The notes beneath the pieces were generated by a model that saw only the letters and a program-made list of their open reading frames with translations, was not told the origin of the DNA and did not search any database. A program made the translations under genes and the position numbers. Positions 1 through 7,627 of a stretch of 64,000 nucleotides of DNA are shown here, piece by piece. Position 1 is the first letter of the stretch. Each line of letters opens with the position of its first letter. Location: assembly GCA_045537235.1 (NCBI GenBank), contig JAZSPB010000125.1, positions 1-64,000 of the forward strand. The letters are read 5' to 3'. This DNA comes from RGIG8775 sp045537235. Its GTDB lineage: Bacteria; Bacillota; Clostridia; Oscillospirales; CAG-272.

Positions 1-168
1 GCAAAAAACTTATCTATTGCGCCCTTGGTAAAATTTGAGCGAACATACTGCATCCCATGGGGTACCGCTATGTTCGCACAAACTACAATAAGGGCGCAAT
101 AGAAAAGTTTTTGCGGAGCTTTTTTCAAAAAGCGACCTCCCCCGCCCGCAGGCGCCCTCAAAAAAGAG
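1..168. repeat. Palindromic interspersed element, copy A (left end cut by the window)
   Basis: This is a long imperfect palindrome whose centre carries the inverted pair GCGAACATA (about 39-47) and TATGTTCGC (about 69-77). The flanking arms match each other (GGGCGCAAT, AAAAGTTTTTGCGGAGC). It shares sequence with copies at 7421-7624 and 36634-36878. Its right end, GCCCGCAGGCGCCC, stops right at the stop codon of the minus-strand pseudouridine synthase gene. It probably acts as a strong transcription terminator or structured RNA downstream of that gene. Whether it is mobile is inference. Confidence 0.8.
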
Positions 169-808
169 TCCAAGGGGAATCGGACGGAGGAACGGCCTGT
201 ATGTCAATGGGTTGCTTGGTGAAGGGGTGGGTAAATTGCAGGCAGTGGGAAAACAGCGCAATATTCCCTGCCATTTTTGCGCCGTAGCGCTTGTCACCCG
301 CAAGCGGCATTCCGCGCGAGGCAAACTGGACGCGGATCTGGTGAGAGCGACCGGTGTAGAGGCGGATCTTAACCAAAGAAAGCGGCACTTCTCCATTCTC
401 AACCGTGGCAACCGTCTCATAGGACAGCTTGGCGGATTTGACCCCGCCGCGCATTCGATCGACCACATAGGTCTTGTTTTTAAAGCGATCGTGAAACAGC
501 AGATCCTCCATCTCCCCAGCCGTCGGTTCCGGTCTTCCTTCTACTACGGCATAATAGATCTTGACAAACCTCTCGTGATCGCTGACAAGTTGGGAGAGCT
601 TGGCAGCCGTCGTCTTGGTCTTGGCATACACCATGACACCCGAAACGTCACCGTCAAGTCGGTGAACGGGATAGACCTCCGCACCGCAATGCTCGGCTAA
701 AATTTCCGGCATAGCGGCATGACCGCGACTGTCGGATTGGGAAAGCACCCCTCGTGGCTTCACGCACACCAGAAGGTGAATATCTTCATATAATACCGTA
801 ATGTTCAT
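158..808 (-). CDS. RluA-family RNA pseudouridine synthase
   Basis: It isomerises uridine to pseudouridine in rRNA or tRNA. The family motif HRLD is at residues 49-52, so Asp52 is the predicted nucleophile, and the conserved GRSHQIRVQF block lies near residue 160. At about 216 aa the protein is a short RluA member without an N-terminal S4 domain. The ATG at 808 is preferred because GAGGAG lies 8 nt upstream, while the ATG at 814 is too close to it. It starts 5 nt after the stop of the glycosidase gene, so the two are probably cotranscribed. The exact target RNA cannot be told from sequence. Its stop codon borders the palindromic element. Confidence 0.9.
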   Translation of the reverse strand: MNITVLYEDIHLLVCVKPRGVLSQSDSRGHAAMPEILAEHCGAEVYPVHRLDGDVSGVMVYAKTKTTAAKLSQLVSDHERFVKIYYAVVEGRPEPTAGEMEDLLFHDRFKNKTYVVDRMRGGVKSAKLSYETVATVENGEVPLSLVKIRLYTGRSHQIRVQFASRGMPLAGDKRYGAKMAGNIALFSHCLQFTHPFTKQPIDIQAVPPSDSPWTLF

Positions 809-813
809 CAACA

Positions 814-2169
814 TTACTCCTCGGTCTTGTCCTTGATCAGATATACGCATTTTGCATTGGCAACAAAGGAGGAAGGCAGGCAATCAACCGGTGTCAGATG
901 ATGCGTTTCATCAATGGCGTACACCTTCATGGAATCGGATAGATTGGTGAATATCGTCTGATCCTCATCGGAAGCATTGACGATCATCGCTGCCCGTTCC
1001 TTGCCGTTAGTCGCGGCCAAAGCATGGATATCGCCCTCTTCCCCCTCGCACGCTACTTGCCCACCGAGGTGATACAGTTGACCGAACGCATAAAAGGCAT
1101 AGTAAGTGCAGAAAGGCTCGTAAGTGATGGGGTTGAACATTCCGCCGTAGATCGATGAGCCTATGCGCGCATCGTAGTAGCAAAGGATCTGCTCCTCGCT
1201 GTTCTGCATAGCACACATAAATGCCGCCGCCTTGGCGCACGGAACCGAGGTGCCGCGCAGATCTTTACGTCCGTTGTTCCATTCGTTGATCTGCGTCTCA
1301 GCATGACCGTATCCGTACTCGCGGAGCGTTCTGTGAACGAAAGCGGACATCGCCTTGGTGTTCTCTATATTGAGATAGCTGTGCCACGAGAAGAAGTCCA
1401 GCGGCGCGTCATGCTCTCTGATATATGCCAAAAAGTTGAAGAAAAAGTTGAGCAAATTTTGCGCATGAGCCGAACGTGCGCGCTCCAAGAACTCCTCGTC
1501 CTGCTCAAGATGCGTGGAGATACCGTACTTTTCATAGTCGGAAAAGATTCCCCAGAAGCCCGTCGCGCCATAGCCGCCCATCTTGATCTTGTCCCCAAAG
1601 CAAGCCTTGAGGTGCTTGGATGCCACGGTATAAAGCTCAAAAAATTGCTCATGGGTGCCCGACCACATGGGGTTCCTGTCGGGATTGAAGCTTTCCGGCT
1701 CGTTCCAGATCTCCCAATAGCGAATGGGATAGTGGAAGCCATCTGCCCAGCCCTCGGTGTAGTGACGAACCACGTGCTCACAGATCCGTGCCCACTTCGC
1801 GGGATCCTTGGGCGGATAAATGCGATATGCCTTGACTGTCCGATAATTCTCAATGGTTACACCGAGACGGAAGATGGGTTCGCACTCGTTCTCCATCAAT
1901 GCCGTGATCAAATGATCGGTAAAAGCAAAGTCATAAGACTCGGGCAAAGTCTCGTCCGCATCGAAATCACGGAACAGGTTGGGGATGTCCACATACACAA
2001 AACCGCCGTACGGACCGCCGACATCATGAAGGCGAGAATACGGAATATAGGCTTGCTTCAAATATTCTATATAATGATAATCCATGCCGACGAACGGCGG
2101 CTGCCCTACCGCGTGCATCGGCTTGATCTTGCCGATGATATTCTGAAAATCAAAAGAAATACGAGCCAT
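814..2169 (-). CDS. GH39-like glycoside hydrolase (beta-xylosidase type)
   Basis: This is a predicted cytoplasmic retaining glycosidase of clan GH-A, with no signal peptide visible. The acid/base motif WNEP puts Glu157 at the catalytic position, and INEWN puts the nucleophile at Glu296; the spacing and the flanking YWEIWNEP and SWHSY motifs fit GH39. At 451 aa the length is typical. The ATG at 2169 has GGAGGAG 7 nt upstream; an upstream in-frame extension lacks a good site. It is followed closely by the pseudouridine synthase gene and has its own promoter. The substrate (xylose- or iduronate-type glycans) is inference. Confidence 0.85.
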   Translation of the reverse strand: MARISFDFQNIIGKIKPMHAVGQPPFVGMDYHYIEYLKQAYIPYSRLHDVGGPYGGFVYVDIPNLFRDFDADETLPESYDFAFTDHLITALMENECEPIFRLGVTIENYRTVKAYRIYPPKDPAKWARICEHVVRHYTEGWADGFHYPIRYWEIWNEPESFNPDRNPMWSGTHEQFFELYTVASKHLKACFGDKIKMGGYGATGFWGIFSDYEKYGISTHLEQDEEFLERARSAHAQNLLNFFFNFLAYIREHDAPLDFFSWHSYLNIENTKAMSAFVHRTLREYGYGHAETQINEWNNGRKDLRGTSVPCAKAAAFMCAMQNSEEQILCYYDARIGSSIYGGMFNPITYEPFCTYYAFYAFGQLYHLGGQVACEGEEGDIHALAATNGKERAAMIVNASDEDQTIFTNLSDSMKVYAIDETHHLTPVDCLPSSFVANAKCVYLIKDKTEE

Positions 2170-2199
2170 TTTTTTGCTCCTCCGTTTGGAATTTTTTTC

Positions 2200-2228
2200 A
2201 TTATAACACACTTTCTTCTCCTTGTAAA
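2200..2228 (-). promoter_or_regulatory. Sigma-A promoter of the GH39 gene
   Basis: On the minus strand there is a TTTACA box (2223-2228), a 17-nt spacer and a TATAAT box (2200-2205), upstream of the ATG at 2169. Confidence 0.65.
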
Positions 2229-2332
2229 TGGTTTTTTGCGTCATAACGAGTTGCAAAATATGTAATTTTGCTCAACCTGCTCTGCCCTCGCCCCATCGCA
2301 CAGAAACTTTTTGGAAAATGTGAAAAAAGCTA

Positions 2333-2361
2333 TTGTAATTTTGATGATTTTGGGGTATAAT
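2333..2361 (+). promoter_or_regulatory. Promoter of ssrA
   Basis: TTGTAA (2333-2338) and a perfect TATAAT (2356-2361) are separated by 17 nt, and the -10 box ends about 20 nt before the mature tmRNA 5' end. Confidence 0.8.
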
Positions 2362-2380
2362 ATAAGAGTTAATCCCACAC

Positions 2381-2747
2381 GGGGGCGTAAAGGTTTCGAC
2401 GGGGATTTTGAGATATGATAAGCGAGTAGAGCCGAGCAACTCTTTAAACGGCTTAACTTAAAATTAAACGCTAATAACAAAGTAGCAATGGCTGCCTAAG
2501 GGCAGTGCTGTAGCCACAAGGCTACCCGTTCTCGCAGAGAGAATCGCGGCTCTGCGCAGAGCGTCAAATGAGCGATGAACTTGCATCGGTGGTTTGCTTT
2601 TGAGCCGGTCATGAAGAAAAAAGCTACCTGCATAAAAAGCCTGTTCGTCGGCGCTTTATAAGGGGAATTTCAAAAGACGGAATACACTCGTAGAAAGTCA
2701 TATTAAGAGGTTTTCGGACGGGGGTTCGACTCCCCCCGCCTCCACCA
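2381..2747 (+). ncRNA. ssrA: Transfer-messenger RNA (tmRNA)
   Basis: tmRNA rescues stalled ribosomes and tags the nascent chain for proteolysis. The 5' end GGGGGCG pairs with CGCCUCC next to the terminal CCA, including the tmRNA-typical G3-U pair. The 5' region GGTTTCGACGGGG and the 3' TTCGACTCC T-arm are standard. The resume codon GCT at 2470 opens the tag reading frame ANNKVAMAA, stopping at TAA 2497-2499. The gene is one-piece. Its last 23 bases are the phage attachment core, so the 3' end may be phage-derived, yet the RNA is intact. Confidence 0.97.
2725..2747 (+). other. attL core
   Basis: The 23-bp sequence beginning TTCGACTCCCCCCGCC and ending CCA is the ssrA 3' end and is repeated exactly at 60920-60942. 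The repeat flanks the whole block of phage genes. Confidence 0.92.
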
Positions 2748-2757
2748 ATCACTAAAT

Positions 2758-2810
2758 ACCGCTCAGCTTTGGTTTATTTTGACCAAAGTCGAGTGGTTTT
2801 TCTCTTTCTA
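2758..2810 (+). terminator. Rho-independent terminator after ssrA, inside the prophage
   Basis: The stem arms ACCGCTCAGCTTTGGT and ACCAAAGTCGAGTGGT enclose an 8-nt loop and are followed by TTTTCTCTTTCT. It lies on the phage side of attL, so the phage supplies ssrA with a terminator in the lysogen. Confidence 0.8.
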
Positions 2811-2865
2811 TCATGTGCAACTTGAACAATTTCCGCCCGTTGGATTTGAGTAGCAAACCACATTT

Positions 2866-2888
2866 TGTTACTAAATTTTGTTACTAAA
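2866..2888 (+). other. Candidate integrase arm-type sites, left pair
   Basis: TGTTACTAAA occurs twice with a 13-bp period (2866-2875, 2879-2888), about 120 bp from the attL core. A third copy lies at 60839-60848 on the other side of attP. The same decamer on both sides of the core is the layout expected for arm sites bound by an integrase N-terminal domain. The role is inferred. Confidence 0.6.
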
Positions 2889-3557
2889 AAAGGAGAAGGT
2901 ACCAACCTTTAAAAACCTCCCCCTTAAATAAATACAGCAAAGTAAAAATCTACCTTTCCCAAAATCAAAGTTTTATTATCAAAATTCCAGTATGGAACTA
3001 AAACAAAATACAATGTGCTAACCCGTTTTGTCGATTTAGCCACACCTTTTTCAGTTAAAAACCACCCCCCCTGTAAAAGTGTATCGTTAATTAACAATTA
3101 TCAAAACTCTTTTGGCTTTCTCCCCTCCCGCTTTTGCCTGCATGGTATCCTACACGGCATCGAAAAGCCCGGGCGCGTTGCTGAATCTATACAGGAAATT
3201 AGCACCATAAAGAACAAAAACGGAAATAAAAGTATATTTACACCTTGATAAAACTATAACCTTTAAGTTTTATTATAATAATATAATATAAATTAAAATG
3301 TGATTGGAAATCAAACTAAAGTTAAAGATAAAATATATATTTTAGCGCCAAAGTGCGCTTTTTTGTTTGCGTTATTTTTGAATGTCCGTTTTTCTTAATA
3401 TTTCGCCGTTTTTCTTCGTTTTTTGAAAAGTCACTTTTTTTGCTACCCATATTTTGATTGATTTTCTGCTTTTTTGCCAACCAAACGCAATATATTGTGG
3501 CCGCTTTTTGCTTTTTTCTTTTTTTGAAAAATCATTGATAATCGCCCATAATCGGGT
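2889..3557. other. AT-rich region without a convincing gene
   Basis: No reading frame here has a plausible start and coding character. One plus-strand hairpin followed by a T-run, AGCGC/GCGCT then TTTTTT (3344-3365), looks like a terminator. Long A/T tracts near 3260-3300 and 3480-3540 dominate the rest. Confidence 0.5.
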
Positions 3558-3586
3558 TTGAGTTTTCCAAATGGATATGGTATAAT
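3558..3586 (+). promoter_or_regulatory. Promoter of the 50-aa gene and left-end block
   Basis: TTGAGT (3558-3563), a 17-nt spacer and a perfect TATAAT (3581-3586) lie about 24 nt upstream of the start codon at 3610. Confidence 0.75.
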
Positions 3587-3609
3587 TGTAGCAGAAAGGA
3601 GGTAATAAA

Positions 3610-3762
3610 ATGGCGGACGAAATCCAAGAAATTGGAGGCGATGCCGAAATGATGAGTGATTCAACATTATTTGCGTTGCTTGAGTATCTGAAAACCGTTA
3701 AAGGGTGGACGGATACCGAAGTCGTAGATCTTTTAGAGTGTATCACGAAAAAGAATAAATAA
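3610..3762 (+). CDS. Small acidic phage protein, 50 aa
   Basis: I do not recognise a family. The protein begins MADEIQEIGGDAEMM and is acidic in its first half, with a predicted helical core around ALLEYLKTVKGW and a basic tail (ITKKNK). The start is certain: AAAGGAGG lies 7 nt upstream and a strong promoter precedes it. It is the first gene after attL on the plus strand and is followed by a 14-bp inverted repeat. In the circular phage it follows the integrase, so it could be expressed in the lysogen. Confidence 0.7.
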   Translation: MADEIQEIGGDAEMMSDSTLFALLEYLKTVKGWTDTEVVDLLECITKKNK

Positions 3763-3766
3763 AAAA

Positions 3767-3808
3767 GAGTTGAACGGCTTCACCCTGAACCAGTAAGCCG
3801 ATCAACTC
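3767..3808. repeat. Inverted repeat after the 50-aa gene
   Basis: Arms GAGTTGAACGGCTT (3767-3780) and AAGCCGATCAACTC (3795-3808) pair with one mismatch. There is no T-run after it, so it may be an attenuator or protein-binding site rather than a simple terminator. A second GC-rich hairpin follows near 3835-3875 in the leader of the next gene. Confidence 0.6.
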
Positions 3809-4013
3809 AAACCTCGAGAACAACCAAACCAAAGCAAGGGCGGAAAATTCCGCGCCGCTCTTGCGGTTGCTCTTGTATGTGATTATATCACAAGTAGCGG
3901 ATAAAGTCAAGAGAAATTAAAAAGTTTTTAAGTCCGTACCGATCAGGGCGGCAGAACAGAAACCGCGTATAAGACTTGACCGAAAGGCAAGCGACGCGTT
4001 ACGGAGGAAAAAT

Positions 4014-5825
4014 ATGACTTACACCATCAAAAAGAATGAGCAGTACAACAGCATCGAGATCACCTTTGACGGCAAGCCTACCGAAGCAATCCGGGAAGCG
4101 CTGAAGGCGTTGCGGTTCCGTTGGCACGGTGTGCGCCGCGTTTGGTACGGATACACCGACGAGGAAACCGCACGAAACGCGATCCGCGCTGCCGAATCTG
4201 CAAAACAGACCGAAGAACCTGTAGCAGAACACACCAAGCAAATCAAGGTCAAGAAAGCAGCTCTGCGTTCCCTTTGGGACCGTTGCGACACTTCCGATCT
4301 TCCAAGCTACGGAACCGACAATGAAATCAAAAAAGCGGTGCGCGAAGAGGCACGGAAGGCAGGCGGCAGTTATGATAAATATGTCGCTTCCTATATCCGC
4401 AAGCACTTGCGCGAGCGCTTCCCGGAATGCAAATTCTCGGTTACCAGCGGCGGCGCCGGATATCTCAACGCGGTAAACATTGAAATCAAATCAAGCCCAT
4501 TTTCGCGCGAGTTGGTAAAAGGCGATCTTGCATCGGATTTCGAACATTTGCGCTGGGATCACTGGGAGAACGCCCCCGAGCTTGACGCAATCTTGAAGTA
4601 TTGCGTCGCCCTCTTCAACGTGTTTGATAGCGACGACGGCGATATATATGCTGACTACGGCGCCCATCATGATCTTTACGGGTCCGCAAAGATTTCATAT
4701 GATTACTCGCAGACCGAGATCACGGATGAACAAAAACACGCCGCGCAAGACTTTGCCATACGCAAGGCAGAAGCGGAAGCAGCAGAGCAAGCACGTCGCG
4801 AGGCAGAGTATGCGGAGTTCGAAAAACAGATGGAGCATCAACGAAACGAAGCAGAACGTCTGGAAAAGATCAGAACTGCGCAAGCCACCGAGATAGTCGA
4901 TCATGTGGTTGTCGAAGATCTTGCCGAATCAGAACAGATCGCCGTCGTGGGACTTCCGGAATCATGCGGAAAGGAAAATACGATTGAGGAAGTCCGCAAG
5001 AGTCTCAACGATCGCCGCGCGGAAAGAAGAGAGACCCGAACAGATGCCATCATTACGCGCAAGATACATTTTGATGACAACCGTATTTTTGAAACCTTTT
5101 GTCATATGTTTCTTCACGATTTCCCTTTTCTCACCGGGAAAGGCGGCACGGCAACCGAAGATGTGCGGATCAATATCGACAACATAAATAAACTCAATCA
5201 GCTACAAAACGAAAAGGTCAAGTTTTATTGTTGCGATTGTATTGGCGTATATTTTAAAGGTCGATTTCAGTTCGTCATAGATCCGCAGGGATACGGCTAT
5301 GCGCGGTATGTTCTGATTCCCGACGACATGACCGACAGTTACAAGGCAGACGAAAAGAGAAAGGAATGGCGGGAATTTTCCGAACATCTCCCCAGTCTCT
5401 ACTTCCCCGAGCCCATCGCAGAACAAATCCTATTCCGTGCGGGGCTCCGAGAGGGTGAACCAATCACCCTGCTCCATCTTGACCCGTGGATATGCGCAGC
5501 AACGACCACAGCGGCAATGCTGAACAGCGCAACGATAACAGATTACGCACAATACAAAGGAGCGGCGCGTATCTGCTTTACTCCGATTGGCATTCGTCAT
5601 GCCGAAGAAGTTTACATCAAGCCGGGACAAGAATGCGCAATTTGGCGCGGGATCCTTCCCGATGTCCCCGACTCCATAAAGTATACCACCGTGCGAGAGG
5701 ATAACGGAACCGTTATGCAAACGGTCAACTATGCCGGGGAAGGCGCTCGTGACTATATGATTCGTGTCATCGAATATTATATCTCCATAGGATTTGAACC
5801 TGTGGTTGATACCATTCAACGGTAA
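4014..5825 (+). CDS. LPD29-like phage/mobile-element protein
   Basis: It is a 603-aa protein of unknown biochemical role. Residues 1-60 form a compact module with KALRFRWHGVRRVWYGYT. A second module (about 85-240) contains IRKHLRERFPECKFSV, typical of the large polyvalent protein-associated domain 29 type found in phages and conjugative elements. A charged coiled coil rich in Glu, Ala and Arg follows (about 245-350), then a C-terminal globular domain. GGAGG precedes the ATG. It leads a plus-strand cassette with a 45-aa peptide and a tyrosine recombinase. LPD domains are often found in multi-domain proteins injected with phage DNA or linked to defence evasion; that role here is inference. Confidence 0.65.
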   Translation: MTYTIKKNEQYNSIEITFDGKPTEAIREALKALRFRWHGVRRVWYGYTDEETARNAIRAAESAKQTEEPVAEHTKQIKVKKAALRSLWDRCDTSDLPSYGTDNEIKKAVREEARKAGGSYDKYVASYIRKHLRERFPECKFSVTSGGAGYLNAVNIEIKSSPFSRELVKGDLASDFEHLRWDHWENAPELDAILKYCVALFNVFDSDDGDIYADYGAHHDLYGSAKISYDYSQTEITDEQKHAAQDFAIRKAEAEAAEQARREAEYAEFEKQMEHQRNEAERLEKIRTAQATEIVDHVVVEDLAESEQIAVVGLPESCGKENTIEEVRKSLNDRRAERRETRTDAIITRKIHFDDNRIFETFCHMFLHDFPFLTGKGGTATEDVRINIDNINKLNQLQNEKVKFYCCDCIGVYFKGRFQFVIDPQGYGYARYVLIPDDMTDSYKADEKRKEWREFSEHLPSLYFPEPIAEQILFRAGLREGEPITLLHLDPWICAATTTAAMLNSATITDYAQYKGAARICFTPIGIRHAEEVYIKPGQECAIWRGILPDVPDSIKYTTVREDNGTVMQTVNYAGEGARDYMIRVIEYYISIGFEPVVDTIQR

Positions 5826-5959
5826 CAGAACCGCTCCCCAAAAATGAATCTTTCGCAGCAAAGATTCAAAGTGTAACTTATATATTTTTATAATAAAATT
5901 GATATTTCAGCCCGTAAGTCCTCACCGCCTCGCGCGGGAGGCAGGGCAAGGAGAAAACC
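5826..5959 (+). other. Intergenic region with a perfect hairpin
   Basis: TGAATCTTT (5845-5853) and AAAGATTCA (5860-5868) form a perfect 9-bp stem with a 6-nt loop, followed by an AT-rich stretch. It separates the LPD29-like gene from the peptide-recombinase pair and may be a terminator or processing site. Confidence 0.5.
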
Positions 5960-6097
5960 ATGACAAAGTTCATAGAAATAATTATAACGGCCATAGAAAG
6001 TCTGATCGTCATGTACGAAACCTCCAAGGAACTCAACGAGGACGGCGCGTGGGATCGGTACCACGCCAAAAAGAACAGAAAGGAGAATCAAAGATGA
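5960..6097 (+). CDS. 45-aa peptide translationally coupled to the recombinase
   Basis: The peptide has a hydrophobic N-terminal helix (FIEIIITAIESLIVM) and a charged, hydrophilic C-terminus ending KENQR. AAGGAG sits 6 nt upstream of its ATG. Its TGA overlaps the ATG of the recombinase gene (ATGA), which implies coupled translation. The function is unknown; a directionality factor, an accessory peptide or a leader peptide are possibilities. Confidence 0.6.
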   Translation: MTKFIEIIITAIESLIVMYETSKELNEDGAWDRYHAKKNRKENQR

Positions 6098-7056
6098 CAC
6101 GCGAACAGTACGACCGATATACGGGTGAATATATAAACACCCTCCACAGCCTCAAAAAATCCCCTTCAACGATCGAAAGCTATAAAAGGGCAACAAGAAT
6201 CTTCGGGGAATTTCTCGACCAACAGAAGCAGGAAATAACACCTTACGCGGTGTCTTCATGGCGCAACAGCCTTTCAAAATCGGACATCAAGCCAAACACC
6301 GTCAAACAATATATGGTAAACCTCCGCACCTTCTTTTCATGGTGCGAGAGAATGAAGCTAATCGAGCATAGCCTCGTCACGGCCGAAGATATGCCAAAAC
6401 CCGAACCTGTCGAATATGACCTTTTGACCTACGATGAAATACAAATGCTCTTGCACCAAAAACCAAAAGGAATCTTTTCCAAAACCGCTTGCAGAAATCG
6501 CGCAATTGTGGTATTATTATTGCAAGCGGGACTGCGAAACAGCGAGATTCGGAGCTTGAAACCCAAAGACCTCGATTTTGAGAGCGGAACCGTCACAGTA
6601 ATGCACGGAAAAGGAAACAAGAACAGAACCGCCCCCTTCCCCTCCCTTGCCCGCGAAGCGGTGGCGGAATACTTGACAAGCGGAATTCGCCCCGCGTGGG
6701 CAACCGACGATGATGTGCTGTTCGGTACCGATGCCGACGAAAACGGACAAAGCACCGACGGCCGTGAATGGCATGAGATATCGGGCTGTGGCCTCTTAAC
6801 CATGATCAATCGCTATACTGCGCGAGTTTGCGGTCATGCGGTTGGTGTTCATACCCTGCGACACGCCGCGGCTTCCCTTTGGGACGATATGGGAATCCAT
6901 ATGCGCGACATTCAGAACGCGCTCGGCCATGCCAGCATCGCCACAACGGAAAAGGTGTATGTAAAAATTCTGAATAAAGCGAAATCAGCGCACTCGATCA
7001 ACGCCGCCTTTGACTCCTTCTCCCCTGCCCGCACTCCGCTTGTCCAAAATGTATAA
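6094..7056 (+). CDS. XerC/D-like tyrosine recombinase (second recombinase)
   Basis: This 320-aa protein has a SAM-like core-binding domain (about 8-95) and a catalytic domain with the full active-site set: Arg148 in AGLR, Lys173 in GKGNK, His253-x-x-Arg256, His279 in LGHAS and Tyr289. It lacks an arm-binding N-terminal domain, so it resembles Xer and simple transposon recombinases rather than lambda-type integrases. The ATG at 6094 has AGGAG upstream and overlaps the preceding peptide gene. It lies at the opposite end of the prophage from the main integrase. The substrate site is unknown. Confidence 0.9.
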   Translation: MTREQYDRYTGEYINTLHSLKKSPSTIESYKRATRIFGEFLDQQKQEITPYAVSSWRNSLSKSDIKPNTVKQYMVNLRTFFSWCERMKLIEHSLVTAEDMPKPEPVEYDLLTYDEIQMLLHQKPKGIFSKTACRNRAIVVLLLQAGLRNSEIRSLKPKDLDFESGTVTVMHGKGNKNRTAPFPSLAREAVAEYLTSGIRPAWATDDDVLFGTDADENGQSTDGREWHEISGCGLLTMINRYTARVCGHAVGVHTLRHAAASLWDDMGIHMRDIQNALGHASIATTEKVYVKILNKAKSAHSINAAFDSFSPARTPLVQNV

Positions 7057-7067
7057 AGGAGATAGCT

Positions 7068-7478
7068 ATGCCCCATCTTGAAATCAAAATCAAAGACAAG
7101 ATCATCCGAGCCGACGGTCTCTGCGGACGAATTGTCAAAATTCAAAATACCGACGATGGTATCCCCGATTCCTTTGTGATCGAATACGAAAACGGAACAG
7201 CGGAAACCATTTCCCTCACCGCCATTGAAAGCCGTCTCGGAGATTTCTATCTGATCGGAAAAACTGTCCTCGGCAACAAGATAGAAGAACAGACACTCAC
7301 CGAACTGATAGAGGCGCAACGCACCGTATGTCAAGCGGAAAATCAAAAGTTGGATACCTTGCGCAAACAGCTCTGGACCCATAAAAACCTCATGCGTCCC
7401 GATTGGAAAGAACACATGAACGGGGAGAAATCGCTTTCTAAAAAAACTCCACCAAAAATGTTTGACCCATCCACTTAA
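7068..7478 (+). CDS. 136-aa protein with a repeat-derived C-terminus
   Basis: No family is recognised. The first 60 residues look like a small beta-rich domain (LEIKIKDKIIRADG, IEYENGTAETISL) and residues 70-105 like a helix. It follows the recombinase gene by 11 nt with AAAGGAGA upstream, so it belongs to the same cassette. The last 19 or so codons lie inside the left arm of the palindromic element (from about 7421), so the C-terminal tail and stop codon come from the repeat. Confidence 0.7.
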   Translation: MPHLEIKIKDKIIRADGLCGRIVKIQNTDDGIPDSFVIEYENGTAETISLTAIESRLGDFYLIGKTVLGNKIEEQTLTELIEAQRTVCQAENQKLDTLRKQLWTHKNLMRPDWKEHMNGEKSLSKKTPPKMFDPST

Positions 7479-7624
7479 TATAGATAGAGCGAACATACTG
7501 CACCAAATAAGGTGCCGCTATGTTCGCTCTAATTTCATTGAGGGCACGAAACAAACGTTTTTACGGAGCTTTTTTCAAAAGACCGACAGATATTTCTGCG
7601 CAATGTCACCGCGCCCGCAGACGC
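7421..7624. repeat. Palindromic interspersed element, copy B (diverged)
   Basis: The core GAGCGAACATA...TATGTTCGCTC (about 7487-7536) is nearly identical to copy A, with an inner hairpin GCACC/GGTGC. The left arm (CGGGGAGAAATCGCTTTC...) aligns with the left arm of copy C but has many changes. The right arm contains CGGAGCTTTTTTC, then an insertion, then GCGCCCGCAG. It overlaps the 3' end of the plus-strand gene and stops a few bases before the stop codon of the minus-strand tail gene, so it lies exactly between convergent transcripts. Confidence 0.75.
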
Positions 7625-7627
7625 AGA

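Noticed and set aside
1303..2265. A plus-strand frame opposite the GH39-like gene
   Set aside because: The minus frame has conserved catalytic motifs and a promoter; the plus frame is antisense noise.
3372..3746. Minus-strand frames of 124 and 74 codons
   Set aside because: They cross an AT-rich non-coding stretch and the promoter and start of the plus-strand 50-aa gene, and have no ribosome site.
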